A stretch of 64,000 bases of DNA from Deltaproteobacteria bacterium (GTDB taxonomy: Bacteria > Myxococcota_A > UBA9042 > PHBI01), in the NCBI GenBank assembly GCA_020632715.1, contig JACKFA010000001.1:1798001-1862000 (forward strand), given 5' to 3'. The translations under genes and the position numbers were made by a program. Of this stretch, positions 22,665 to 31,104 are shown in pieces. Under the pieces are notes generated by a model. The model saw only the letters and a program-made list of their open reading frames with translations. It made no database searches and was not told the DNA's origin. The stretch's first letter is position 1; each line of letters starts with the position of its first letter.

Positions 22665-23969
22665 ATGATGAACGTCGCAGTGGTTGGGACCGGCTACGTG
22701 GGCCTCGTGGCCGGGGCCTGTTTCGCGGAGCTCGGGCACCGCGTGACCTGCGTCGACAACGACCCGAAGAAGCTCGAGGTGCTGCGGGGCGGCGGGATCC
22801 CGATCTACGAGCCGGGGCTCGAGGAGATGGTGCCGCGGAACGTGCAGGCGGGGCGCCTCACCTTCACGAGCGACCTCGCCGCGGCCGTGCAGGGCTCGGA
22901 CGTCATCTTCATCGCGGTCGGCACGCCGCCGGGCGGCGACGGGTCGGCCGATCTGCGCGCCGTCACCGCGGTCGCCGAGGAGATCGCGGGCGCGCTCAAC
23001 GGCTACAAGGTGATCGTCATGAAGTCGACCGTGCCGATCGGCACCGGCGACCGCGTGAAGGCCATCATCACGAGCCTCTCGAAGGAGGAGTTCTCGGTGG
23101 TGTCGAACCCCGAGTTCCTGCGCGAGGGCGTCGCGGTCGACGACTTCATGCGCCCCGACCGCATCGTGGTCGGCGCCTCGGAGGAGCGCGCCGTCGACGT
23201 GATGCGCAAGCTCTACCGGCCGCTCACGCGCGAGGGCGCGAAGCTCATGGTGATGGACATCCGCTCGAGCGAGATGACCAAGTACGCGTCGAACGCGATG
23301 CTCGCGACGCGGATCTCGTTCGTGAACGAGGTGTCGCGCCTGTGTGACGTGGTGGGCGCCGACATCGAGAACGTGCGCCGCGGCATGGGCGCCGACACGC
23401 GCATCGGCGAGGAGTTCCTGCGGGCCGGCGTCGGCTTCGGCGGGAGCTGCTTCCCGAAGGACGTCCGCGCGCTGCTGCAGAGCGCGCGCGAGTACAACGT
23501 CGAGCTCGGCGTGGTCGACGCGGTCTTCCGCGCGAACGAGCTCCAGAAGCAGCGCATGGTCGACGTGATCCAGGGCGACTTCGGCGAGTCGCTCGCGGGG
23601 CGCCGCTTCGCGATGTGGGGGCTCGCCTTCAAGGCGCGCACCGACGACATGCGCGAGGCGCCGTCGATCACGATCGCGCGCGGGCTCATCGCGGCCGGCG
23701 CCGAGGTGGTCGCGTACGATCCCGAGGCCCACGAGACGGCGCACGCCGTGCTCGGCGACACCATCCAGTACGCGGCCGACGCCTACGCGGCGGTCGAGGG
23801 CGCCGACGCGCTCGTGCTCGTGACGGACTGGGCCGCGTTCACGTCGCCCGACTGGGAGCGCGTGTGGGCGCTCATGCGCGAGCCGAACCTCTACGACGGC
23901 CGGAACCTGTGGGAGCCGCGCGAGCTCACCGCGATGGGCTTCCGGTACCGCGGCATCGGCCGGCGGTAG
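22665..23969 (+). CDS. ugd: UDP-glucose 6-dehydrogenase
   Basis: 434 residues. The N-terminal Rossmann motif VAVVGTGYVGLVAGACFAELGH binds NAD. Further signatures are AVGTPPGGDGSADL, the KSTVPIGTG strand, SNPEFLREG, the SSEMTKYASNAMLATRISFVNE helix and the catalytic Cys in FGGSCFPKDVRAL. The C-terminal domain has FKARTDDMREAPS. It oxidises UDP-glucose to UDP-glucuronate for capsule or exopolysaccharide precursors. Start chosen at ATG 22665 (MMNVAVVG) with a GCGAGGG site; upstream in-frame sequence is low-complexity. Confidence 0.96.
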   Translation: MMNVAVVGTGYVGLVAGACFAELGHRVTCVDNDPKKLEVLRGGGIPIYEPGLEEMVPRNVQAGRLTFTSDLAAAVQGSDVIFIAVGTPPGGDGSADLRAVTAVAEEIAGALNGYKVIVMKSTVPIGTGDRVKAIITSLSKEEFSVVSNPEFLREGVAVDDFMRPDRIVVGASEERAVDVMRKLYRPLTREGAKLMVMDIRSSEMTKYASNAMLATRISFVNEVSRLCDVVGADIENVRRGMGADTRIGEEFLRAGVGFGGSCFPKDVRALLQSAREYNVELGVVDAVFRANELQKQRMVDVIQGDFGESLAGRRFAMWGLAFKARTDDMREAPSITIARGLIAAGAEVVAYDPEAHETAHAVLGDTIQYAADAYAAVEGADALVLVTDWAAFTSPDWERVWALMREPNLYDGRNLWEPRELTAMGFRYRGIGRR

Positions 23970-23981
23970 GGGAGGGAGCCG

Positions 23982-23997
23982 GCGAGCCCGGGCTCGC
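23982..23997 (+). terminator. Perfect palindrome after ugd
   Basis: GCGAGCCCGGGCTCGC is a 16-base perfect palindrome 12 bases after the ugd stop. Without a T tract it is only a weak terminator candidate; it could equally be a protein-binding site. Confidence 0.3.
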
Positions 23998-24083
23998 GTG
24001 AGCGAACTGTGCGTGCGGTGTGAGTGGCACCTCGGGCGCCCGTCCCGTATCGGGAGAGGGAACCATCGCCCGCAGGTGACCCC

Positions 24084-24896
24084 ATGCTCAGCCTCCGCCC
24101 CGCCTTCCTGCTCGCCCTCGCCGCCGTCGCGTCTCCCGCGCTCTCCGCCTGTGTCGGCGGTGGCGGCGGCGGGACCTGCGTCAACGGCCGGCAGGATCCC
24201 ACGGAGGAGGGCGTCGACTGCGGCGGCGTCTGCGGGCTCTGCCCCGACACGGCCTGCGACGTCGACAGCGACTGCGCGAGCCTCCACTGCGTCGAGGCCG
24301 CCTGCGTCGCGCCGACCTGCACCGACGGCATCCGCAACGGCCGCGAGCTCGGCGTCGACTGCGGCGGCTCCTGCCGCCCCTGCGCGATCACGACCACCGA
24401 CACCTGCAGCGACGGCGTCCGGAACGGCGACGAGGTCGACGTCGACTGCGGCGGGAGCTGCGCGGCCTGCGCCCCCACTCCGGTGAGCTGCGACGACGGC
24501 GTCCGGAACGGCAGCGAGACCGGCGTCGACTGCGGCGGGACCTGCCCCGCGTGTCAGGCGGCGGACCCCTGCGCCGACGGCGTGCAGAACGGCGACGAGA
24601 CCGACACCGACTGCGGCGGCTCCTGCTCGCCGTGCCTCCTCGGGAGCGACTGCCTCGGCGACGACGACTGCGTGAGCGGTCTCTGTGGTGGCGACCTCGG
24701 CTGCGTCGCGTCCGTGACCTGTGAGCAAGCCTACGACTGCGTCGCCACCACGTGCGCGCCGGAGGACCTCCCGACCTGTGCCCAGGCGTGCTTCGACCAC
24801 GTACCCGAGTCCTCGGGCGTCACCGCCGCGAACGCGGTCGCCTGCCTCGTCCAGGAGAGGGATCTCGCCATCTGCAAGGCGCGCTGCGGCGAGTAG
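24084..24896 (+). CDS. Cys-rich lipoprotein with five DG-xx-NG-xE-xx-DCGG-x-C-xx-C repeats
   Basis: 270 residues. The N-terminus MLSLRPAFLLALAAVASPALSAC is a lipoprotein signal (LSAC). Five tandem repeats follow, of the form CxDGxxNGxExxxDCGGxCxxC: full at about residues 90-110, 120-142, 150-170 and 178-200, and a degenerate first one near 30-55. Between them are two SDC-x-S-x-x-C type Cys clusters. The last 55 residues carry seven more Cys. Such DCGG repeats are common in predicted surface proteins of Myxococcota; the Cys probably form disulfides. Function unknown. The next gene is also a secreted Cys-containing protein. Confidence 0.75.
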   Translation: MLSLRPAFLLALAAVASPALSACVGGGGGGTCVNGRQDPTEEGVDCGGVCGLCPDTACDVDSDCASLHCVEAACVAPTCTDGIRNGRELGVDCGGSCRPCAITTTDTCSDGVRNGDEVDVDCGGSCAACAPTPVSCDDGVRNGSETGVDCGGTCPACQAADPCADGVQNGDETDTDCGGSCSPCLLGSDCLGDDDCVSGLCGGDLGCVASVTCEQAYDCVATTCAPEDLPTCAQACFDHVPESSGVTAANAVACLVQERDLAICKARCGE

Positions 24897-24995
24897 GCTA
24901 GAGCGAGGCTGCGGGCGCCGCGCTGGCGATCGCCCGGTTCAATCCCTATCCTGGGTCGCGTCCCTCCCATCGACGCCGACCCAGGAGCCGCCTCG

Positions 24996-26732
24996 ATGAT
25001 CGCCTCGCGACACCTCGCCGCGCTCGCCGCCGCCACGCTCGTCGCGACCGCCGCCGGCCGCGACGCCGGCGCGCGCCCGCCCTCCTACGAGCCGCTCTCC
25101 GCCGCGAAGCCCACCCTCGCCGAGCAGGTCCACGCCGAGACCGTCCGCGCCCAGGTCGACAACGTCCGCGCCGCCGCCGACGCGAGCTGGGGGCGGCGCC
25201 CCGCCTCCGGCGGCCCCGCGCGGCCGACCGCGCCGCCGTCCGTCCCCTGGTGCGCCGACGCGACCCTCGCCGACCTCCAGTGCCAGCTCGTCGTCCGTCC
25301 CCTCGCCGACGCGGTCCTCCACGGGAACCGCGACGCCTCCTTCCCGGCCGCCCTCCACCGCGCCATCGCCTCGGGCCCGCCCAATCACTGCATGGCCTGG
25401 GACGACCCGCTCGCCGCGCGCGCCGACGCCTGGTCGCGCTACTGCAACACCGGCGACGACGCCCGGAAGGCCCTCGTCGCCTTCCTCCGCGGCGACGACG
25501 CCGGCGCGAGCAGGAAGACCGCCGCCGAGAAGGCCGCCGACGCCCGCGAGGAGGAGCGCCTCCGCCGCGTCGCGCGCGCGTTCAGCGACCTCGCCGCCGA
25601 GCAGGAGCGCGTCCAGAAGGCCATGGAGGGCCGCCGCGCCGACCTCCTCGCCGACTGCGACCACGGCAGCCTCGCCGCCTGCCGCGAGCTCGAGCAGGTC
25701 GCGTTCGCCCCGCCCGCGATGCCCGACGAGGTCTGGCTCCACGCCCAGGTCCAGCAGTGCCGCCTCGGCGGCGTCGACAAGTGCGCCCCGGCCGCCGACC
25801 TCCTCTGGGAGATGCGCCGCTGGATCGAGGCCATGGACCTCTACGAGGGCGCCTGCTTCAACGGCCACGGCCCCTCCTGCCTCGCCGGCACGAAGTGGAT
25901 CGAGATGTTCGCCCGCATCGAGCGCGGCGCCGAGCGGCAGGCCGACGGCGAGCGCGCCCGCGCCATGCTCGCCGCGGGGTGCCGGGGCGGCGACGCCGCG
26001 AGCTGCGACGCGCTCCAGGCGAGCATCGGCGAGGGCCTCGCCGGCTGCGACGCGACCCCGGACGAGAGGTCGGCGCTCGCGAGCGCCTGCAAGGCGGGCG
26101 TGAAGGCGGCGTGCCCGCCGAAGGCGCTCGCGCCGCTGCGCCTGACCCAGGCGCGGAAGCGGTACGCCGTCGCCGCCGAGGACGGGACGACCGCCTACGA
26201 CGCCGCGAAGGCGAAGCTCGCGCCGATCCGGAACGACTTCGACGCCCTCGAGAAGGCCTGTGACGCGGGGAACGGCGACGCCTGCGGTGAGCTCGTCCTG
26301 TGGGCGCGACGCCACGGCGGCGAGCGCGACTTCGAGGCCTGGCTCGCCCGCTGCCGCGTCGAGAACCGCTACTGCGACTACGCCTTTCACATCGCGCGCG
26401 ACGAGCACTGGACGGAGCACATGATGACCATCCTCGAGGGGGTCTGCGTCGACCACCCCGGCTGGGCCTCGCTCTGCCTCGAGCGGGCGAAGCGCGCGAC
26501 CGGCCCGACCGACGCCCTCCTCTGGTACGACGCGGCCTGCCGCCGCGCGGAGAACGACGAGATCCGCCGCGAGGCCTGCGGGCAGGTCTACGAGGCGTGG
26601 GCGCGCCTCGAGTGCCCCGCCGCGAAGCGCCGCATGGCGGCCTTCGCGAAGGCCTCGATGGCGGTGGCCTGCGCGCGTGGGCACTACACCCTCGCGCGCG
26701 AGTCGTGCGAGGCGTTCCGCAAGGGGCGATGA
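24996..26732 (+). CDS. Secreted Sel1/TPR-like Cys-pair repeat protein, function unknown
   Basis: 578 residues with a possible short signal region (MIASRHLAALAAATLVATAAG). The body is helical, with recurrent pairs of Cys in a Sel1-like setting such as CDHGSLAACRELEQV, ACFNGHGPSCLAGT, CRGGDAASCDALQ and CDAGNGDACGELV. That is the disulfide-linked helix-turn-helix repeat seen in secreted Cys-rich Sel1-like proteins. A likely job is protein-protein interaction in the periplasm. It starts 99 bases after the DCGG lipoprotein gene and could be expressed with it. Confidence 0.65.
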   Translation: MIASRHLAALAAATLVATAAGRDAGARPPSYEPLSAAKPTLAEQVHAETVRAQVDNVRAAADASWGRRPASGGPARPTAPPSVPWCADATLADLQCQLVVRPLADAVLHGNRDASFPAALHRAIASGPPNHCMAWDDPLAARADAWSRYCNTGDDARKALVAFLRGDDAGASRKTAAEKAADAREEERLRRVARAFSDLAAEQERVQKAMEGRRADLLADCDHGSLAACRELEQVAFAPPAMPDEVWLHAQVQQCRLGGVDKCAPAADLLWEMRRWIEAMDLYEGACFNGHGPSCLAGTKWIEMFARIERGAERQADGERARAMLAAGCRGGDAASCDALQASIGEGLAGCDATPDERSALASACKAGVKAACPPKALAPLRLTQARKRYAVAAEDGTTAYDAAKAKLAPIRNDFDALEKACDAGNGDACGELVLWARRHGGERDFEAWLARCRVENRYCDYAFHIARDEHWTEHMMTILEGVCVDHPGWASLCLERAKRATGPTDALLWYDAACRRAENDEIRREACGQVYEAWARLECPAAKRRMAAFAKASMAVACARGHYTLARESCEAFRKGR

Positions 26733-26740
26733 CGCGCGCC

Positions 26741-26757
26741 ATGACGCGCCGCGTCAT
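26741..26757. repeat. 17-base palindrome at a convergent gene junction, copy 1
   Basis: ATGACGCG-C-CGCGTCAT is a perfect palindrome in the 27-base gap between the convergent genes ending at 26732 and 26760. The identical sequence recurs at 46738-46754, also at a convergent junction. A further ATGACGCG half-copy lies at 26729-26736. Confidence 0.6.
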
Positions 26758-26759
26758 GG

Positions 26760-27527
26760 TCACGCGATGGCCACCGCCGCGCTCGCCGCCGCCGCGATGA
26801 AGAGCGCCAGCGCGAGCACGACCAGCGCCCGCGCCGCGCGCGAGCCGGGGGGCGCGAGGCCTGTGAGCGCGCCCCCGACGACGCCTCCGACATGCGCGGC
26901 GTGGTCGATGCCGGTGAGCGCGAGCGGCGCCAGCAGCAGCACCGCCAGCATCGCGAGGAGCCCTGGGCCGAGGCGCCGCCGCGTCGCCTCCGGGAAGCGC
27001 GCGCGGAAGCGCCAGGCGTCGACGGCCAGGAGCCCGGCGAGCCCGTAGGCCGCGCCCGAGGCGCCGACGCTCCCGGCGGCGACGAAGAGCCAGGACGCCG
27101 TCTGCCCGAGCGCGCCCGCGAGGAGCGCTGTGGCGAGGCTCCGCCCGAGCCCGCCGACACGCGCCGCGGCGACCCCGAAGAGCGCGAGCCAGAGCGCGTT
27201 CATCGCGAGGTGCAGGACGTCCGTGTGGAGGAACATCGAGGCGACCAGGCGCCACCACTCACCGGCCGACACGAGGCGGTCGATCTTCGCGCCGAGCGCC
27301 ACGAGGGCCTCGGAGCCGGGGCCGTTCACAAAAGTCGCGTCCGGACCTTTAGAGAAAACGACGGAGCAACCGTAGAGAAGTGTGAGCAGCGCGATGGCGG
27401 CGCCCCACCCCTTCGGGGCGTCGTATCGATCCCGCCCGACCGGCGGACTAGCCCTTCCTGACACCGGACCCGTCACCGTCGCGCTCGCGCTCGCGCACGG
27501 GCGGCGGCGGCGGGGGACTGGACGCAC
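26760..27527 (-). CDS. Rhomboid-family intramembrane serine protease
   Basis: Up to 255 residues. Six or seven hydrophobic segments with the rhomboid catalytic signs: HLAMNALW (oxyanion-side His and Asn), GASGAAYGL (catalytic Ser in GxSG) and a His in GIDHAAHVGGVVGGAL. The GEWWRLVASMFLH loop is also typical. It should cleave membrane-anchored substrates in the lipid bilayer. The start is uncertain: GTG codons at 27527, 27476 and 27464 are all in frame and none has a good ribosome binding site. With the longest, the gene abuts the start of the divergent sigma-factor gene. Confidence 0.85.
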   Translation of the reverse strand: MRPVPRRRRPCASASATVTGPVSGRASPPVGRDRYDAPKGWGAAIALLTLLYGCSVVFSKGPDATFVNGPGSEALVALGAKIDRLVSAGEWWRLVASMFLHTDVLHLAMNALWLALFGVAAARVGGLGRSLATALLAGALGQTASWLFVAAGSVGASGAAYGLAGLLAVDAWRFRARFPEATRRRLGPGLLAMLAVLLLAPLALTGIDHAAHVGGVVGGALTGLAPPGSRAARALVVLALALFIAAAASAAVAIA

Positions 27528-28361
27528 ATGCAGAGTCCACTACACTCACAGCCGACGACGGCCACCATCGCGACGAGCGCACCGAGCAAGACGCCACTGA
27601 TGTCGAACCCCCCTGAGGAAACGCCGGATCCCCCGATGGACCGCGAGGATCTGCTGAAGGCGCACATGCGCCTCGTGAAGCAGGTCGCGCTGAAGATCGC
27701 GGCGCGCCTCCCGCCGAACGTCGAGCTCGACGACCTCATCGGCTCGGGGATGATCGGCCTCCTCGACGCGGTGGACAAGTTCGACCAGGCCAAATCGACC
27801 AATTTCAAGAAGTACGCGGAGATCCGCATCAAGGGCGCGATCCTCGACGAGCTCCGCGCCATGGACCACGTGAGCCGCACGGTGCGCCGCCGCACGACCG
27901 AGCTCACGCAGACCGTCGCGAAGCTGACCGAGCAGCTCGGCCGCAAGGTGACCGACGAGGACGTCGCGTCGCACCTCGGCATGGACATGCAGAACTACCA
28001 CACGCTGCTGAACAAGCTGAAGCCCGTGCTGGTGCTCTCCTTCGAGGACCTCTCCGAGGACAAGAACCGCGATCCCATGCAGTGGATCGCCGACCCGAAC
28101 GCACGCGACCCGCAGCTCTCGCTCCACACGAAGAAGCTCCGCGAGCTCGTCAACGACGTCATCGACTCGCTGAAGGAGCGGCAGCGCCTCGTGGTGCGCT
28201 TCTACTACTACGATGGCATGACGCTGAAGGAGATCGGCAAGATCCTCGGCGTCAGCGAGAGCCGCATCAGCCAGATGCTGACCCAGGCCACGGCGACCCT
28301 CGGGCGCCGCCTGAAGAACCAGCTCAAGGCCGAGGGCCTCGCCGTCCCGCAGATGGACTGA
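27528..28361 (+). CDS. RNA polymerase sigma factor, FliA/WhiG (sigma-28) class
   Basis: Up to 277 residues; the ATG at 27600 (MSNPPEETPDPP) is an equally likely start. Region 2 is VELDDLIGSGMIGLLDAVDKFD...FKKYAEIRIKGAILDELRAMDHV, which matches FliA-type factors. Region 3 shows LTEQLGRKVTDEDVASHLGM. Region 4 is SLKERQRLVVRFYYYDGMTLKEIGKILGVSESRISQML, a helix-turn-helix for the -35 element. Related myxobacterial factors act in development or motility; no flagellar genes are seen here, so the regulon cannot be inferred. It is back to back with the rhomboid gene. Confidence 0.92.
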   Translation: MQSPLHSQPTTATIATSAPSKTPLMSNPPEETPDPPMDREDLLKAHMRLVKQVALKIAARLPPNVELDDLIGSGMIGLLDAVDKFDQAKSTNFKKYAEIRIKGAILDELRAMDHVSRTVRRRTTELTQTVAKLTEQLGRKVTDEDVASHLGMDMQNYHTLLNKLKPVLVLSFEDLSEDKNRDPMQWIADPNARDPQLSLHTKKLRELVNDVIDSLKERQRLVVRFYYYDGMTLKEIGKILGVSESRISQMLTQATATLGRRLKNQLKAEGLAVPQMD

Positions 28362-28506
28362 CGCGCCCTCCGCGCCGCCACCGATCCTCCGCCGTCCGTC
28401 CGCGCGCCTCCCCGCGCGCGGCGGGCGGTGACCCGCATCTCGCGTGTTCGCGGTCGGCTCGGCGCCGGTCGCGACGCCGCGCGTTCGCGTGTATGCTCCC
28501 CCCACG

Positions 28507-30957
28507 ATGGGAGCGCCTCCTCACCCGAGAGCCGCAGGGAGCCCGCCTGCGCGCCGCCGCCGCGCCGCGCGCGGGCGAGGCGCCGCGCTCCTCGTCCCGC
28601 TCGCGCTGACCCTCCTGGTCGGAGGCTCGGCCACCGCGGCGCGCCTCGTCCCGGAGCCCGATCCCCTCGACGCGGACGACCCGCTCGTGAGCGAGGACGT
28701 CGGCGACGACGTCGGCGACCTCACGGCGGCCGGCCCCGACGACGAGGACCTCGTCCTCGCCGCGCGGAAGAGCCGCACGACCGTGCAGGAGGCGCCGTCC
28801 ATCATCTACGTCGTGACGAAGGAGCAGATCGCCGAGCGCGGCTACCGCTCCATCAACGACGTGCTGCGCACGGTGCCGGGCTTCGAGGGCGACCGCTGGG
28901 AGGGGAACGGCTGGGAGCGCACGAGCTTCTCGCGCGGGATCCCGCACGGCGTGCTCGTGCTCTGGAACGGCGTGAACATCGTCGAGCCGCTCCGGAACTA
29001 CGTGTCGCTCGACCGCAAGATCCCGCTCGAGATCGTCGAGCGCATCGAGGTCACGAGCGGCCCGGGCGGCGTCCTCTGGGGCAGCAACGCCCTCCTCGGC
29101 ATCGTGAACATCGTGACGAAGCACCCCGAGGACAAAGGCCTGACCGCGGTCGTGGGCGCCGGCGACGGCCCCGGCGACCGCCTCGCGCTCAAGGCCGGGC
29201 TCGGCTACGACGCGCGCTTCGGCGAGGACGTCGGGCTCACGCTCTACGTCGACTTCTTCTCGAGCATGGGGCCGGAGCTGCGCCTCGACGCGCAGAAGGT
29301 CATCGGCTCCCTGCCCGAGCCGGCCGACGACTCGCCCACCATCTACGTCCCCGAGGCGGTGACGCTCTCGTCGGGGCAGCGCGACTGGTTCCTCAACATC
29401 GCGGGGCGCCTCGAGATAGGCCCCGTCGCGCTCGACTGGATGATCCCCTTCGAGGAGGACCACCGCGCCATCGCGACCGGCGGCGCGCCGCTCCGCGTGA
29501 ACTTCCTCGATCCCGCGCAGAAGGGGGAGGCGAGCACGTCGAGCGACTCGGTGCGGGTCGTCCAGCTCAGCTACCGCGACCGCTTCGCCGAGGACAAGGT
29601 CGGCGTGCTCGCGCGCGCCTACGTCGCGCAGTGGCTCGTGAACGACGACCCGTTCGGCGTGTACCCCGCGAGCCCCGTCGTCCTCGCGAACCTCGGCTAC
29701 ACGCAGGACCTGCGGCTGAAGCTCATCGGCGACGTCATCGTGCGGCCGGGCGTGGCGGTCGACGTCGACTACGGGGTCGGCGACGACCTGAAGCTGCTCG
29801 CCGGCGGCGAGCTCTTCTTCGACATCAACCGCGGCGTGGACCAGACGAGCTGGGCGCCCGCGACGGAGGGGCAGTGTCCGACGGGCTTCACTTACGACCC
29901 GTACGACACGCACCTCCCGTGCCGCATCGTCGATCGGCTCATCGACGACGTCACGCGCGCCATCGGCGGCGGCTTCGTGCAGGCGGACTGGCGCGTCCTG
30001 CCGGAGCTCGCGCTGTCGGCGGGCGTGCGGCTCCAGGCGTCGAGCCAGTTCGACCCGGCGCTCCTCTGGAGCGGGGGCGCGGTCTGGCGCGTGGCCGACC
30101 GGACGCACCTGAAGCTCTTCGCGTCGAGCGGCCTCCGGCCCCCGGGGACGGCGTCGACCAACGTGCGCGACACGACCTCGTCCATCACGTTCAAGGCGAA
30201 CCCGGACCTGGGCGCGGAGACGTCGACCTCGTTCGAGCTCGAGGCGAACACGATGCTGCTCCGCGACGCGGGCGTCGTGCGCGACCTCTATCTGCGCGCG
30301 AACGCGTCGTACACGCTCATGGACAACGTCATCGGGCGGCCGGGCGGGCGCTACGAGAACTCGGCGCAGCTCGACATCATCGGCGCCGAGGCCTACGCGC
30401 GCCTGCGTTTTCAGGCGGGACACGAGGTGTGGGCGAACTACACGTACACGCGGGTGTTCGACGACCGGCAGCCGAGCGGCGAGATCCAGAACATCTCGAA
30501 CCACATGGTGAACCTCGGCGGGAAGGTCGGCTTCCTCGACGACCACATCGAGCTCATGGGGCTCCTCACCTACAAGAGCGCGATGGTCGACCCGAACCGG
30601 CCGCCGCTCGTCGACCCGAGCCGCCCCGACTACTCGCAGAGCTGCGCGAACATCCTCGCGTCCGGGGTCGCGAGCGACGACCCGCTGCGGCAGATCTGCA
30701 GCTTCCCGACGCTGTCGGGCGCGGTCATCGTGCTCCCCGGGCAGGTCGTGCGCGAGACCCTCGACCCGGTGCTGCTCCTCGACTTCGGCGTGCGCTTCCG
30801 CAACATCTGGCGCGACCTGACCGTCGCGGTCTTCGTGCACAACGCGCTCGACTACCGCTACTACGAGCCCGACAACGACGGCGACGCGCGGGTCATCAGC
30901 CGGCCGCAGCCGAAGCCGGGGATGAGCTTCTTCGGGCAGATCTCCTTCGGGCTCTGA
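28507..30957 (+). CDS. TonB-dependent outer-membrane receptor
   Basis: 816 residues from the ATG at 28507, which gives an Arg-rich signal peptide with core ALLVPLALTLLVGGSATA. Near residues 75-90 is an acidic TonB-side segment. The plug domain runs from about 85 (TVQEAPSIIYVVTKEQIAERGYRSINDVLRTVPGF) to the VTSGPGGVLWGSNALLGIVNIVTK block. The rest alternates in a 22-strand beta-barrel pattern with aromatic ends (FFGQISFGL at the C-terminus). It should take up a siderophore, cobalamin or similar ligand with TonB energy; the ligand is not evident and no transporter genes flank it. Confidence 0.88.
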   Translation: MGAPPHPRAAGSPPARRRRAARGRGAALLVPLALTLLVGGSATAARLVPEPDPLDADDPLVSEDVGDDVGDLTAAGPDDEDLVLAARKSRTTVQEAPSIIYVVTKEQIAERGYRSINDVLRTVPGFEGDRWEGNGWERTSFSRGIPHGVLVLWNGVNIVEPLRNYVSLDRKIPLEIVERIEVTSGPGGVLWGSNALLGIVNIVTKHPEDKGLTAVVGAGDGPGDRLALKAGLGYDARFGEDVGLTLYVDFFSSMGPELRLDAQKVIGSLPEPADDSPTIYVPEAVTLSSGQRDWFLNIAGRLEIGPVALDWMIPFEEDHRAIATGGAPLRVNFLDPAQKGEASTSSDSVRVVQLSYRDRFAEDKVGVLARAYVAQWLVNDDPFGVYPASPVVLANLGYTQDLRLKLIGDVIVRPGVAVDVDYGVGDDLKLLAGGELFFDINRGVDQTSWAPATEGQCPTGFTYDPYDTHLPCRIVDRLIDDVTRAIGGGFVQADWRVLPELALSAGVRLQASSQFDPALLWSGGAVWRVADRTHLKLFASSGLRPPGTASTNVRDTTSSITFKANPDLGAETSTSFELEANTMLLRDAGVVRDLYLRANASYTLMDNVIGRPGGRYENSAQLDIIGAEAYARLRFQAGHEVWANYTYTRVFDDRQPSGEIQNISNHMVNLGGKVGFLDDHIELMGLLTYKSAMVDPNRPPLVDPSRPDYSQSCANILASGVASDDPLRQICSFPTLSGAVIVLPGQVVRETLDPVLLLDFGVRFRNIWRDLTVAVFVHNALDYRYYEPDNDGDARVISRPQPKPGMSFFGQISFGL

Positions 30958-31019
30958 AGGTGCCCCGGCCGGCGCCGAAATCGCCAATGATTACGTCGCC
31001 TTGTGCGCCAAATCGGTGA

Positions 31020-31048
31020 TTGACACCCCCGGGCTCCCAGGCTATGGT
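31020..31048 (+). promoter_or_regulatory. Near-consensus sigma-70 promoter for gyrA
   Basis: A perfect TTGACA (31020-31025), a 17-base spacer and TATGGT (31043-31048) lie about 55 bases upstream of the gyrA ATG. It is one of the best promoter matches in the window, suggesting strong constitutive transcription. Confidence 0.75.
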
Positions 31049-31104
31049 CCCGCGGCACTCGCGCCCCGCTCTGGGGCGCTTTTCCCGCCGATCTGGACCG
31101 CCCC

